From UBA1723 sp045642085 (GTDB lineage: Bacteria > Bacteroidota > Bacteroidia > Bacteroidales > Paludibacteraceae): 64,000 nt of DNA. Under the pieces are notes generated by a model, which had not been told where the DNA came from, made no database searches, and was given only the letters and a program-made list of their open reading frames with translations. The stretch lies in NCBI GenBank assembly GCA_045642085.1, contig JAZUIF010000098.1, positions 9,214-73,213 of the forward strand, written 5' to 3'. A program made the position numbers and the translations under genes. Shown here piece by piece: positions 44,744-52,866 of this stretch. Positions within the stretch are counted from its first letter, which is position 1; every line of letters begins with the position of its first letter.

Positions 44744-45371
44744 ATTTCACATATACATTTTCAATCTCCACCACGTAGATTGTGTGGTATCCTCCACCCG
44801 GTTGAGGATTGTAATAACGTTCACGAACCTCTTTATCCAAGAATGCCGCTTCTGTCATCTCTGTCTTGAATAGTTTGCGACAATCAAGCACCATACGTGC
44901 CTCATCGAATGTTGTTGTATTGGATTCCAATGAGATAGGAGTCAAACCAGCCTCTTTCACTTTATCTCCATCTCTACCAGATTTTGTTCCACAAATCTGC
45001 AAAGCCTGTCTGTATTTCTCATCAAAGAAAGATAGAGTAAGACGGTCATTTGCCTCGATGAATTCGTGAGTGTAACGCTCTGGACGAACGAAGATGAAAG
45101 CCACTTCCTTATCCCATAGATGTCCGAATCCACCCCATGAGGCAGTCATGGTATTGTACTTAGATGTATCACCACTTGTGATTAACATCCACTGTTTGCC
45201 GATCAAATCAAACTGATCTTCCGCACCTAACACGGATAAATCCTGCTTGGATAGAGTAGCGTTCTCAACAACAGCAACCTCTTCTTTCTTTGTCTCTGAG
45301 CAACTTAGCATTGTGCCGAATAAGCAAGCTGAGACTGTTGCTTTAATGCAATTTCTAAATAATCTATTCAT
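44742..45371 (-). CDS. Lipoprotein with flavin reductase-like split-barrel domain
   Basis: A 209-residue protein. The signal ends in a lipobox GTMLSC (Cys24), and the rest is an FMN-binding split-barrel domain: DLIGKQWMLITSGDTSKYNTMTASWGGFGHLWDKEVAFIFVRPERYT, then LTLSFFDEKYRQALQICGTKSGRDGDK. Relatives in Bacteroidales that I remember lack the signal and are cytoplasmic flavin reductases. Anchored outside the cytoplasm, it could bind flavin for redox work in the envelope. Its NAD(P)H supply would then be unexplained. Single gene. Confidence 0.8.
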   Translation of the reverse strand: MNRLFRNCIKATVSACLFGTMLSCSETKKEEVAVVENATLSKQDLSVLGAEDQFDLIGKQWMLITSGDTSKYNTMTASWGGFGHLWDKEVAFIFVRPERYTHEFIEANDRLTLSFFDEKYRQALQICGTKSGRDGDKVKEAGLTPISLESNTTTFDEARMVLDCRKLFKTEMTEAAFLDKEVRERYYNPQPGGGYHTIYVVEIENVYVK

Positions 45372-45534
45372 AATATTTTATATTTGGATGCAAAGGAAAG
45401 ATTTTTTTGGAAAGAAACAAAAGGCAATTATGAGTATTAAACTGTAATATCTTTATTTGTTTAAGTTTGAAAAAATCTTATGATAAATCGCTTGCTTTTC
45501 AAAAAAAATCAATAATATTGCAATATCTATACTT

Positions 45535-45785
45535 GCTGGAAACCCTTGGAGGGTAAGCGGGAATAGATACATATTACATAAAAAGGCGTACCTTTACGCT
45601 TTGGTTTTGACGTTACTTGAACTTCGCAACTTCATAGATTATAGTCAAAAACAAAGCAACAGAAACTCCACATAATACATTTGTTGTACGTGATGTTTTC
45701 TGTGTTCCCGTTTTGACTAACAGGGCAATGCGAAGGCCTAAGTAACGTGGAACGAGTGACAAGGACTGGCTCCACGTTTTTTTGT
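45535..45785 (+). ncRNA. Putative structured RNA, 6S-like rod with terminator
   Basis: ACGTTACTT (45610) pairs with AAGTAACGT (45740); CTTCGCA (45622) pairs with TGCGAAG (45729); an internal bubble of 13-14 and 9 nt follows; TAGTCAAAA (45643) pairs with TTTTGACTA (45711); ACAGAAAC (45659) pairs with GTTTTCTGT (45694). The rod ends in a short loop, and a CGTGGA...TCCACG terminator with a T run follows. Two hairpins precede it (45532-45561, 45585-45599). A stem, central bubble and distal stem resemble 6S RNA. The 5' end is uncertain: a TATACTTG box is at 45528. Confidence 0.45.
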
Positions 45786-45853
45786 GTCTATATGTGAACC
45801 TTAAGTGATTTGAATTTCTATCTGGAGCCGATAGCTTAAAAGGACTAAAAACT

Positions 45854-46075
45854 ATGCCTATATTTCAGATTACTACGAAGAATCGTAGGAATGTCAATGG
45901 CATTCTAATTGAACCTGGAATGACTGTTCAAGTTGTTTCCCAAAGTTTTAGCAATCCTGTTGTCACTAATGGCGGACAGTCTGTCGTAGATGCTTTCTAT
46001 CGTATCTATGGCATTGACATCAAGAAAGCAGGATGCTTGAATACAGTAGATTTACAAGTGGATAAGGTGGGGTAA
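45854..46075 (+). CDS. DUF6140-like small protein
   Basis: A 73-residue protein: MPIFQITTKNRRNVNGILIEPGM, then VVDAFYRIYGIDIKKAGCLN. The pattern resembles DUF6140, a Bacteroidales family of small proteins that I recall beginning with a similar TTKSRRNANG motif. No signal or membrane segment is seen; the fold is probably beta-rich. It lies 70 bp after the RNA terminator and 27 bp before the TPR gene, with which it is probably co-transcribed. Confidence 0.6.
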   Translation: MPIFQITTKNRRNVNGILIEPGMTVQVVSQSFSNPVVTNGGQSVVDAFYRIYGIDIKKAGCLNTVDLQVDKVG

Positions 46076-46102
46076 GTGTTTTATTAAAGATCAAAAAGCA
46101 TT

Positions 46103-48148
46103 ATGAGAGAAGAAGAACTTTACAAAATTAATGAACTTCCTGAAGAATTGCAGAGAAAGTATGGATACATGACTAAATCACATGCTGATTGGGGGTACGT
46201 TGAAAAAATGATAAGGCTTGGTTTTCGTTCAGTGGAAGATATTAGGTCTGACGATCGAATGCTTATCCCACATATACCTGGTTATATGAAAGAATATGCA
46301 ATAAAATATTTCAATTGTGGCCAAGAAGAGAGACTTATTTGGTTTAGAGATACTAGCTCGTTTAATACTAGAGATAAGGGCCTGGTTATGACAGATATCG
46401 GATATCATTATGTCCCTGGTGACGGTAAAGTTTACAGTTGTACTTGGAAAGATATTGTAAATGTCTATTATAGAGATTCTTACATGCATTTCAAAGCTTA
46501 TGACGGAAATGTTAGGTCTATGCCTATTGGTTTATTCATAAAGAATTCATACCATTATGATAGTATGGGAAATGAAATTGCTTTTGCTTTAAACCATATA
46601 GCTCAAAATATAGGTGGTCATACGGAAAATGAAGCAGAAGATTGTATAAAATACTATGAAAAATGTTATGATGAAGAACGATATGATGAAGCTATAAAGG
46701 TAGCATTAGATATTATCCATAAGGGATATGGAGTTCCGTCATTTTGGTATGCTGAAATTGAAGGAATATACATGGAATTGGATGATTTAGACAAAGCATT
46801 TGAATATTGCAACAAGGGATTAGATGCTTGTGAAGAAGAAAATCTTAAGAATAGCGACGAAATAAAAGTATTGCTTTGGAATGACCGTAGTTTTGTCTAT
46901 TACCAAAAAGGAGATATGTTATCGGCACGTAAAGATTTTTTGTCTTTAATGAAATATGCAACAGATCAAAAAAATGCAGATGATATTCTTATAAAAGAGG
47001 AGGCATATAAAGATTTCTTGGAAACAGAAAAATATTATGTAGATGGTTTTCTTAATCTTCCTTACAGCCAACGCAAAGTCATTATGCCGGTAAGGGAATA
47101 TGTGGATCTTCATCAGGACAGGGTGTCTGTCATTCGTATGGATAATATGCCTGCTATTAATTTCCCAATGGGACATCCTATAGCAAATCAACTATATGTA
47201 GGTCACCCTCTTATTCCATCAAGATATATTCCATTTGAAAACTATCAATTGGAATTGGTAGAGGATAAGGTTCGTGAATTCTGTATGTTAGCTCAAAGCT
47301 TGGGAGCCACAGAAATTTCCATTGAATGTCTTAACTCTTCAGCTTCGAATGAGAGCGGACGTAACAAGCAGGACATAAGTGGCGAAGCTGGAAATAAAAT
47401 GCTGAAGGGTAAAGGAGAATACCATCAAGATAATAGCAGAAATATGATAGATGAACTTAGTCATAAAATCTGTATCCGTCAAACATTTACTCCTTGTAAT
47501 AAACCTTTGATTCCAGAAAACATGGTTTGGTATGAAGATGAACCTTCTTGGCAGCGTCTTGCATCCCAACGAATGAATGGAGGGCTTTTGTCTCATGAAG
47601 AACGAATTGAGACCAGAAAGAGCCAGATGGTAGATGGAAGAGAACTGACTGAATTGAAAGCGGAAGTAAACTCTCTTTATGTAGACATGAAAATGTCAAT
47701 TAGTGAAGAGGAAGAGGCGAAGTTTACCCAGCAAGAAAATGCAGTATTGGCAATAAAGGTTAAGTTTGCTCCAATTAGTAAGCTTACTGGTTCTGAAAAT
47801 ACTTTATCAAATACGTCTTCTGGTATTTCTATGTCTTCATCTGAAGAAGAATATCTTGCTGAACTTAAAGATATTTTGTTTGATGGCGAGATTTCTCCTC
47901 GTGAGCGTCGTCTTCTTGAAAAAATCAGAACTCAACTTGGCATCTCTGAGTCAAGAGCTGAAGAATTGGAGGCATCTCTGTTATCTCCGAAGTTAACTCC
48001 TGAGGAGGAAGAATATCTAAATGAGTTTAGAGATATCATTGCTGGTGGTGAAATATCGCCTCGCGATCAACGTTTTCTAGAAAAACTCAAAATCGCTAAT
48101 AATATAAGTGAGGAAAGAGCAAAGGAACTAGAAAACATGGCACGTTAA
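46103..48148 (+). CDS. PH-like/TPR protein with two C-terminal helical repeats, unknown function
   Basis: A 681-residue cytoplasmic protein. Residues about 75-170 look like a bacterial PH-type domain (DKGLVMTDIGYHYVPGDG, WKDIVNVYYRDSYMHFKAYDG). Residues about 185-300 are TPR-like helices (YDEERYDEAIKVALDIIHKG, DDLDKAFEYCNKGL). The C-terminus has two copies of a roughly 45-residue unit (EEYLAELKDILFDGEISPRERRLL; EEYLNEFRDIIAGGEISPRDQRFL), each with a D/E-G-E-I-S-P-R turn like TerB or EF-hand motifs. No enzyme motif was found. Probably a scaffold or stress-related protein. Confidence 0.6.
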   Translation: MREEELYKINELPEELQRKYGYMTKSHADWGYVEKMIRLGFRSVEDIRSDDRMLIPHIPGYMKEYAIKYFNCGQEERLIWFRDTSSFNTRDKGLVMTDIGYHYVPGDGKVYSCTWKDIVNVYYRDSYMHFKAYDGNVRSMPIGLFIKNSYHYDSMGNEIAFALNHIAQNIGGHTENEAEDCIKYYEKCYDEERYDEAIKVALDIIHKGYGVPSFWYAEIEGIYMELDDLDKAFEYCNKGLDACEEENLKNSDEIKVLLWNDRSFVYYQKGDMLSARKDFLSLMKYATDQKNADDILIKEEAYKDFLETEKYYVDGFLNLPYSQRKVIMPVREYVDLHQDRVSVIRMDNMPAINFPMGHPIANQLYVGHPLIPSRYIPFENYQLELVEDKVREFCMLAQSLGATEISIECLNSSASNESGRNKQDISGEAGNKMLKGKGEYHQDNSRNMIDELSHKICIRQTFTPCNKPLIPENMVWYEDEPSWQRLASQRMNGGLLSHEERIETRKSQMVDGRELTELKAEVNSLYVDMKMSISEEEEAKFTQQENAVLAIKVKFAPISKLTGSENTLSNTSSGISMSSSEEEYLAELKDILFDGEISPRERRLLEKIRTQLGISESRAEELEASLLSPKLTPEEEEYLNEFRDIIAGGEISPRDQRFLEKLKIANNISEERAKELENMAR

Positions 48149-48175
48149 ACGATAAGTCTCTATAGAAAATAATTT

Positions 48176-48209
48176 AAAACTCCCAGCTTCCATGAAGCTG
48201 GGAGTTTTT
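48176..48209 (+). terminator. Terminator after the TPR gene
   Basis: The arms AAACTCCCAGCTT and AAGCTGGGAGTTT form a strong stem with a short loop and Ts. Confidence 0.9.
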
Positions 48210-48297
48210 ATATGGGATTACATCCAAAACGACAAATAAATATTGTGAAGAAAGTCATACTTTGCGATAATCTGCCAAATACACATTAAAAAATGGC

Positions 48298-48401
48298 GAT
48301 AATTCCATTTTACTCAAGAAAAACAACCATAACTATGCTTTTTGAGTGTGATAATTCCATTTTACTCAAGAAAAATAACCACAACTATGATTTTTATGGT
48401 A
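48298..48401. repeat. Two tandem copies of a 52-bp unit
   Basis: GATAATTCCATTTTACTCAA begins units at 48298 and 48350; the first 40 or so bases match with about three differences. Only two copies exist. Confidence 0.65.
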
Positions 48402-48455
48402 CTTGTGGTTGTTTTACTGAAAATGTATAGGAAGGTCGCAATGCGAAAAAAATAA

Positions 48456-48480
48456 AGACGGGGACATGCCCCGTCTCTAC
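48456..48480. repeat. Palindrome, GAGACG family variant
   Basis: AGACGGGG pairs with CCCCGTCT and ends in CTAC like the other family members. It lies between the repeats and the 3' end of the PurF-like gene. Confidence 0.6.
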
Positions 48481-48559
48481 GAATGTTCCTATATTGCCGA
48501 AACTTACAACTCTGTTTGTTTATACCGACAATTACGAATTATGAATTAAGACTTACGAA

Positions 48560-50425
48560 TTATCTCTTGTCTACGTTTCCTTCGTAGAAGTTAATGAATG
48601 CGTGAGTCACCAAACGGTTTCCACCAGGAGTAGGGTAGTCACCAGAGAAATACCAGTCGCCACTATGGTTTGGACAAGCGACGTGAAGATTCTCAAGTGA
48701 TTGATAAACAATCTCTACTGGTGTCTTGACCTCTTTTGGTGTAAGCAATTCTGCAATCTCTGCTGAGATCTCGTCGTCTGTGAATGGAGAGTAGATATCT
48801 TTCACATAGTTGACATATTCCTCTTTCTTCTTGCCAACCTGAGCCTTGCTCTTCTTGTAGACTTCCTCGATCACATTTTCCATACCTCTCTTTTTAAGTA
48901 GGGAGATGGCTGCTTTGAATGCGATAAACTCACTCATTCGGCTCATGTCGATACCGTAGCAGTCTGGGAAACGAACCTGTGGAGATGAAGATACGATGAC
49001 GATCTTCTTTGGTTCAAGACGGTTTAGAATCTTGATGATACTCTGCTTTAGAGTTGTACCTCTTACGATTGAGTCGTCGATCACAACAAGGTTGTCTGTC
49101 TTTGGATGGATTGATCCGTAAGTGATATCGTAGACGTGGGCTGCCATATCATTACGGTTTTTATCCTGTGCGATGAATGTACGCATCTTGATATCCTTGA
49201 TGGCGATCTTCTCCTGACGTGGACGAGCCGACAAAATCTTATTCAACTCCTCATCTGAGAATTTCTTTCCAGACAGAATAGCACGTTTCTTATCTTCAAT
49301 CATCTCATTTTCAATGCCGTGCATCATACCGTAGAATGCCACTTCGGCTGTGTTTGGAATAAATGAGAAGACGGAGTTGTTCAAGTCGTTGTCGACTGCT
49401 TTAAGAATCTGTGGAGTAAGAAGTTCACCAAGTTTTTTACGCTCCTGATAGATGTCGATGTCGCTACCACGAGAGAAATAGATACGCTCGAATGAACATT
49501 TCTTGATTTCTCCAGCCTCACGAATCTGCTCAAGGTGGAATGAAGCGTCTTTCTTGATGATGATTGCCTGACCAGGCTCAAGCTCCTTGATGTCATCCAT
49601 CTTGACATTCATGACAGTCTGGATAACAGGACGCTCACTTGCTGCGACAATGATCTCATCATCGTAGTAGTAGAATGCTGGACGGATTCCGTTAGGATCA
49701 CGGAAGATGAATGAATCACCGTGGCCTACCATACCGCAGATGCAGTAACCGCCGTCGAAACCTTTTTCACTGCGACGGATTACTTCGCCCAAGTCGACAT
49801 TCTTCTCGATAAGCTCTGAAATCTCATCGTATGATTTTCCCTGAGCATCATATTCATTAAACTTACGCTGGACCTCCATGTCAAGCTGATGACCGATAGT
49901 CTCAAGCATAAGGATTGTGTCGCCCATATCACGAGGATGCTGACCAATACGAGTAAGGTTGGCGAACACCTCGTCGACATTAGTAAGATTGAAATTACCT
50001 GCTAACACCAAAGTGCGGTCCTTCCAGTTGCTACGACGCAAGAAAGGGTGGACATACGACAACCCAGATTTGCCAGTCGTGCTGTAACGAAGATGACCAA
50101 GATACATCTCACCAGCAAAAGGAAGATTGTCGGCTGCATAATCCGCGTCTGCCCAGATTTCAGGAGAAAGATTTTGATAGTTCTGATAAACTGATTCGAA
50201 GATTTTGTCGATTGCCTGACCGCCCTCGGCTCTTTCTCGGAAGATATATTCCTCACCAGGTTTAGCATGAAGTTTGACGCAAGCCAAACCAGCACCTTCC
50301 TGACCGCGATTGTGTTGTTTTTCCATTAGGATATACAGTTTTTCAAGACCGTATTTCCAAGAACCATACTTTTCGTAATAATACTTAAGCGGCTTTCTTA
50401 ATCTTACATATGCTATTCCGCACAT
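48560..50425 (-). CDS. Long PurF-like amidophosphoribosyltransferase family protein
   Basis: A 621-residue protein starting MCGIAYVRLRK, so Cys2 is the glutaminase nucleophile. The Ntn domain shows QHNRGQEGAGLA, GHLRYSTTGKSG and GGYCICGMVGHGDSFIFRDPNGIRP. The PRTase domain carries the PRPP motif VVIDDSIVRGTTLK near residue 446. PurF makes phosphoribosylamine, the first purine intermediate; the usual enzyme is about 470 residues. This one has extra segments (NKILSARPRQEKI, the tail THAFINFYEGNVDKR) and belongs, as I recall, to a second Bacteroidetes form. Function as PurF is likely but not certain. Confidence 0.8.
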   Translation of the reverse strand: MCGIAYVRLRKPLKYYYEKYGSWKYGLEKLYILMEKQHNRGQEGAGLACVKLHAKPGEEYIFRERAEGGQAIDKIFESVYQNYQNLSPEIWADADYAADNLPFAGEMYLGHLRYSTTGKSGLSYVHPFLRRSNWKDRTLVLAGNFNLTNVDEVFANLTRIGQHPRDMGDTILMLETIGHQLDMEVQRKFNEYDAQGKSYDEISELIEKNVDLGEVIRRSEKGFDGGYCICGMVGHGDSFIFRDPNGIRPAFYYYDDEIIVAASERPVIQTVMNVKMDDIKELEPGQAIIIKKDASFHLEQIREAGEIKKCSFERIYFSRGSDIDIYQERKKLGELLTPQILKAVDNDLNNSVFSFIPNTAEVAFYGMMHGIENEMIEDKKRAILSGKKFSDEELNKILSARPRQEKIAIKDIKMRTFIAQDKNRNDMAAHVYDITYGSIHPKTDNLVVIDDSIVRGTTLKQSIIKILNRLEPKKIVIVSSSPQVRFPDCYGIDMSRMSEFIAFKAAISLLKKRGMENVIEEVYKKSKAQVGKKKEEYVNYVKDIYSPFTDDEISAEIAELLTPKEVKTPVEIVYQSLENLHVACPNHSGDWYFSGDYPTPGGNRLVTHAFINFYEGNVDKR

Positions 50426-50462
50426 ATCGTTTTATGTGTTAAGTTAATTCCAGTTTGCGATG

Positions 50463-50492
50463 CAAAATTACACTTTTTTGATTAAAGTGAAA
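50463..50492 (-). promoter_or_regulatory. Promoter of the PurF-like gene
   Basis: On the minus strand TTTC, an 18-bp spacer and TAATTTTG, 38 bp before the ATG. Confidence 0.5.
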
Positions 50493-50563
50493 GCAGAATG
50501 TAAATCTATTTTGATGATTTGTGTGTTTTTGCTATTAGATTACTGTTATGACAAAATATTAAG

Positions 50564-50571
50564 TATCTTTG
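50564..50571 (+). promoter_or_regulatory. -7 box for the small CTD-like protein gene
   Basis: TATCTTTG lies 62 bp before the ATG at 50633. Confidence 0.5.
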
Positions 50572-50632
50572 TAGCGTTTTTTGCGAACGCTAATATTTCA
50601 AAATAACATAGTTGATTTATAGTTGTAACTAC

Positions 50633-50920
50633 ATGAAAAATATATTATTGCTTTTGTTTACTGTCGTTTGGTTGTTTGATCTAAATGCACAGGCAATGCC
50701 AGCAAGTGTAGACGGTAGTGATGAAGTCTCCACAGCGGAAGAAAAGCAATCGTTCTCTGTCTCAGTGTATGGACGAGAAATCATTGTGTATGGTGTTGAG
50801 TCGTTCTTGATTTTCGACATGGCAGGAAAAGATGTGACAAGCAAGAATGGAGAGCTCAACAATGGAATCTATATTGTTTTTGTTAATGGAGTGGCATTGA
50901 AGTTTGTTGTGACAGGTTGA
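50633..50920 (+). CDS. Small exported protein resembling a lone T9SS C-terminal domain
   Basis: A 95-residue protein with a signal peptide (MKNILLLLFTVVWLFDLNA), a short acidic spacer (DGSDEVSTAEEK) and then about 50 residues with the strand order of a type A T9SS sorting domain: FSVSVYGREIIVYGV, FLIFDMAGKDVTS, GIYIVFVNGVALKFVV. Normally such a domain is the tail of a large cargo protein; here there is no cargo. It has a promoter and a terminator, so it is probably a real gene. An upstream TTG start is less likely. Confidence 0.65.
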   Translation: MKNILLLLFTVVWLFDLNAQAMPASVDGSDEVSTAEEKQSFSVSVYGREIIVYGVESFLIFDMAGKDVTSKNGELNNGIYIVFVNGVALKFVVTG

Positions 50921-50946
50921 TTTCGCTAACATAAGAATGAATTTGG

Positions 50947-50979
50947 GATCCGGACTTGTATGAGTCTGGATCTTTTTTG
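50947..50979 (+). terminator. Terminator after the small CTD-like gene
   Basis: GATCCGGACT pairs with AGTCTGGATC (one G-T pair) and a T run follows. The T run overlaps the next promoter. Confidence 0.75.
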
Positions 50980-50987
50980 TATCTTTG
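50956..50987 (+). promoter_or_regulatory. dprA promoter
   Basis: TTG at 50956-50958, a 21-bp spacer and TATCTTTG at 50980-50987, 40 bp before the ATG. Confidence 0.55.
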
Positions 50988-51027
50988 TAAAGCGAACGTT
51001 TTTATGAATGATTAAAATTTAGTTAAC

Positions 51028-52224
51028 ATGTGGAATAGTAACAGAGATATCCTATATGGATTGGCCTTGACATTCGTCCATGGTATCGGCTCAGCTAAAA
51101 TCAAGGAATTGTCTCAGAAATTCGAATCGTTGGAAGAACTTTTCTCTATGTCGGAAAAGGAGTTGATTGATCGTTGTCGACTCAATGTCTCCGCTGCAAA
51201 AGCTATCTCCAACAATAGTGTGACGCTTCTCCGTTTGGCAGAACGTGAGGTTGAATCTGCGGAAAGAGAGAGAGTCAGAATCCTGTCAATCTACGATGAT
51301 GATTATCCGTCGACGTTGGCAAGTCGACGTACAGACACACCCTTCTTCCTATATTATAAAGGGCAGGCATCTCTCAACAATCGTAAGATTATCTCTATTG
51401 TGGGCACTCGCAACATGACTCATTATGGAAAAGGATTCACGGAATCGTTTATGGCTGATATAGCCAAATCTCATTCCGACGCATTGATTGTGAGTGGATT
51501 GGCTCGTGGTGTGGACATCACTGCCCATTGTGCGGCTTTACAAAATGGATTAGATACACTTGCCGTGATGGGAACAAGTTTTCCCACGATTTATCCAGCC
51601 GACCATCGTCGCTATGTCAATGATATCATAGCACACGGAGGCCTGATGACACAGTTTCAGTACCAATCGTCTACGGATAATAAGAATTTTGTGGAGCGAA
51701 ACAGGATTATCGCGGCCATAGCGGATGTTGTTGTGGTGGTGGAGAGCAAACGAAATGGTGGTTCAATGTACACAGCCGACTGGAGCCATCGTTATGGAGT
51801 GCCATTGTGTGCGTTGCCCGGCGACTACACAAGATTGCAGAGTGAAGGTTGCAATGCGTTGATTCGTAGTGGAAAAGCACATCTTATCTCCTCGGCAGAA
51901 GAGGTGGATGAGATATTATCCGGTACAAAAAATGATTCTTTTTTACGTGGTAATTCTGTGTTTATGCATGCACAAGGTAAAGTCTCTGCAAATACTGTGT
52001 CTCCGATGCAAAACTCTACACAACCGTCTGATTTGTCGGATCTTAATCTTGATGGAAACAAGAAACTCATTGTGGAGTATCTGACGTCGGCAGGAGCGTC
52101 GCATAAAGATATTATTGCCAGAAATTTGAACAAACCGATTGCGGAGATCGCCGATATGCTATTTGACTTGGAAATGGATGGTATAGTTAGAGAGACGATG
52201 GGAGGAGAATATGAAATGGAGTGA
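51028..52224 (+). CDS. dprA: DNA-processing protein DprA/Smf
   Basis: A 398-residue protein. An N-terminal helix-hairpin-helix-like region (LTFVHGIGSAKIKELSQKF) precedes the Rossmann-like core with VGTRNMTHYG, VSGLARGVDITAHCAAL, MGTSFPTIYPADHRR and FVERNRIIAAIADVVVVVESKRNGG. A winged-helix-like C-terminus (LIVEYLTSAGASHKDIIARNL) ends it. DprA loads RecA onto incoming single-stranded DNA in transformation. No other competence gene is nearby. Confidence 0.93.
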   Translation: MWNSNRDILYGLALTFVHGIGSAKIKELSQKFESLEELFSMSEKELIDRCRLNVSAAKAISNNSVTLLRLAEREVESAERERVRILSIYDDDYPSTLASRRTDTPFFLYYKGQASLNNRKIISIVGTRNMTHYGKGFTESFMADIAKSHSDALIVSGLARGVDITAHCAALQNGLDTLAVMGTSFPTIYPADHRRYVNDIIAHGGLMTQFQYQSSTDNKNFVERNRIIAAIADVVVVVESKRNGGSMYTADWSHRYGVPLCALPGDYTRLQSEGCNALIRSGKAHLISSAEEVDEILSGTKNDSFLRGNSVFMHAQGKVSANTVSPMQNSTQPSDLSDLNLDGNKKLIVEYLTSAGASHKDIIARNLNKPIAEIADMLFDLEMDGIVRETMGGEYEME

Positions 52225-52248
52225 GGGGGTGTAAATACAGAAAAGTTT

Positions 52249-52706
52249 ATGGATAAAAGTTTTGATACACAGTCAGCAGGTTCGATGGAATCGCAAATTG
52301 TCCTTTATCATATTGATGATAAAGTTAGTTTGGAGGTTAAGTTTGATGCAGAACAAGAAACAGTATGGCTTACACAGCAGCAGATAGCAGATTTGTTTGG
52401 TACGCAACGTCCTGCCATTACAAAACATTTAAATAATATATTCAAGAGTGGAGAACTTGATAAAGATAGCACATGTTCCATTTTGGAACATATGGGTAAT
52501 GATGGAAAGCGGAACATGATCGCTTGTTCCCTAATAATCATATTGATATTCGTCGCTGGAAAAATGAGTCTCATGATAGATGGTTGATTGTTGATGACCA
52601 ACTCTATCATTGTGGTCATTCTCTAAATGCGAATGGAGGTCATAAGATTTCTGCAATATCTTTAATGGGAACTTCTCCACAAGTGATATTGAATGAAATG
52701 GAGTGA
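52249..52706 (+). pseudogene. Broken RhuM/ORF6N-type gene
   Basis: Frame 1 begins with a RhuM-like N-terminus (SQIVLYHIDDKVSLEVKF, VWLTQQQIADLFGTQRPAITKHLNNIF) and loses similarity near 52505. From about 52506 another frame continues with HIDIRRWKNESHDRWLIVDDQLYHCGHSL, which matches the C-terminal part of ORF6N-type proteins as I recall them. The middle (the segment normally with SVGYR and the rest of the domain) is missing, so both a deletion and a frameshift occurred. Related genes in phage and accessory regions have an unclear role. Remnant of an accessory gene. Confidence 0.7.
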
Positions 52707-52710
52707 ATTT

Positions 52711-52774
52711 TGTATTTTATGGAATATAAAAGTGGTGATTTTGTGAATTTTATATTTTATAGAATATAAAAGTG
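52711..52774. repeat. Two direct repeats TTTTATRGAATATAAAAGTG
   Basis: The unit appears at about 52716 and 52756 and has internal palindromic character (TTTTAT...ATAAAA). A third, weaker piece (ATTCTATAAAAGATG) follows. It lies upstream of the glucosaminidase promoter. Confidence 0.5.
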
Positions 52775-52838
52775 CGATTTTTAGAGATTTGTATTCTATA
52801 AAAGATGAAAATCAGGAATTTTACATGTTTTATTTTTA

Positions 52839-52846
52839 TATCTTTG
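52839..52846 (+). promoter_or_regulatory. -7 box for the glucosaminidase gene
   Basis: TATCTTTG lies 20 bp before the ATG at 52867, inside the longer open frame, and so fixes the start. Confidence 0.65.
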
Positions 52847-52866
52847 TCTCCCAAACAAAGAACATT

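Noticed and set aside
45535..45785. tmRNA, RNase P RNA or SRP RNA
   Set aside because: The conserved sequences of these RNAs (tag frame, GAGGAAAGUCC-type core, GGAAG tetraloop region) were not found in the stretch.
48298..48401. CRISPR array
   Set aside because: Only two copies with a period of 52 bp, which leaves about 10-16 bp for a spacer; the repeats also differ and no cas gene is near.
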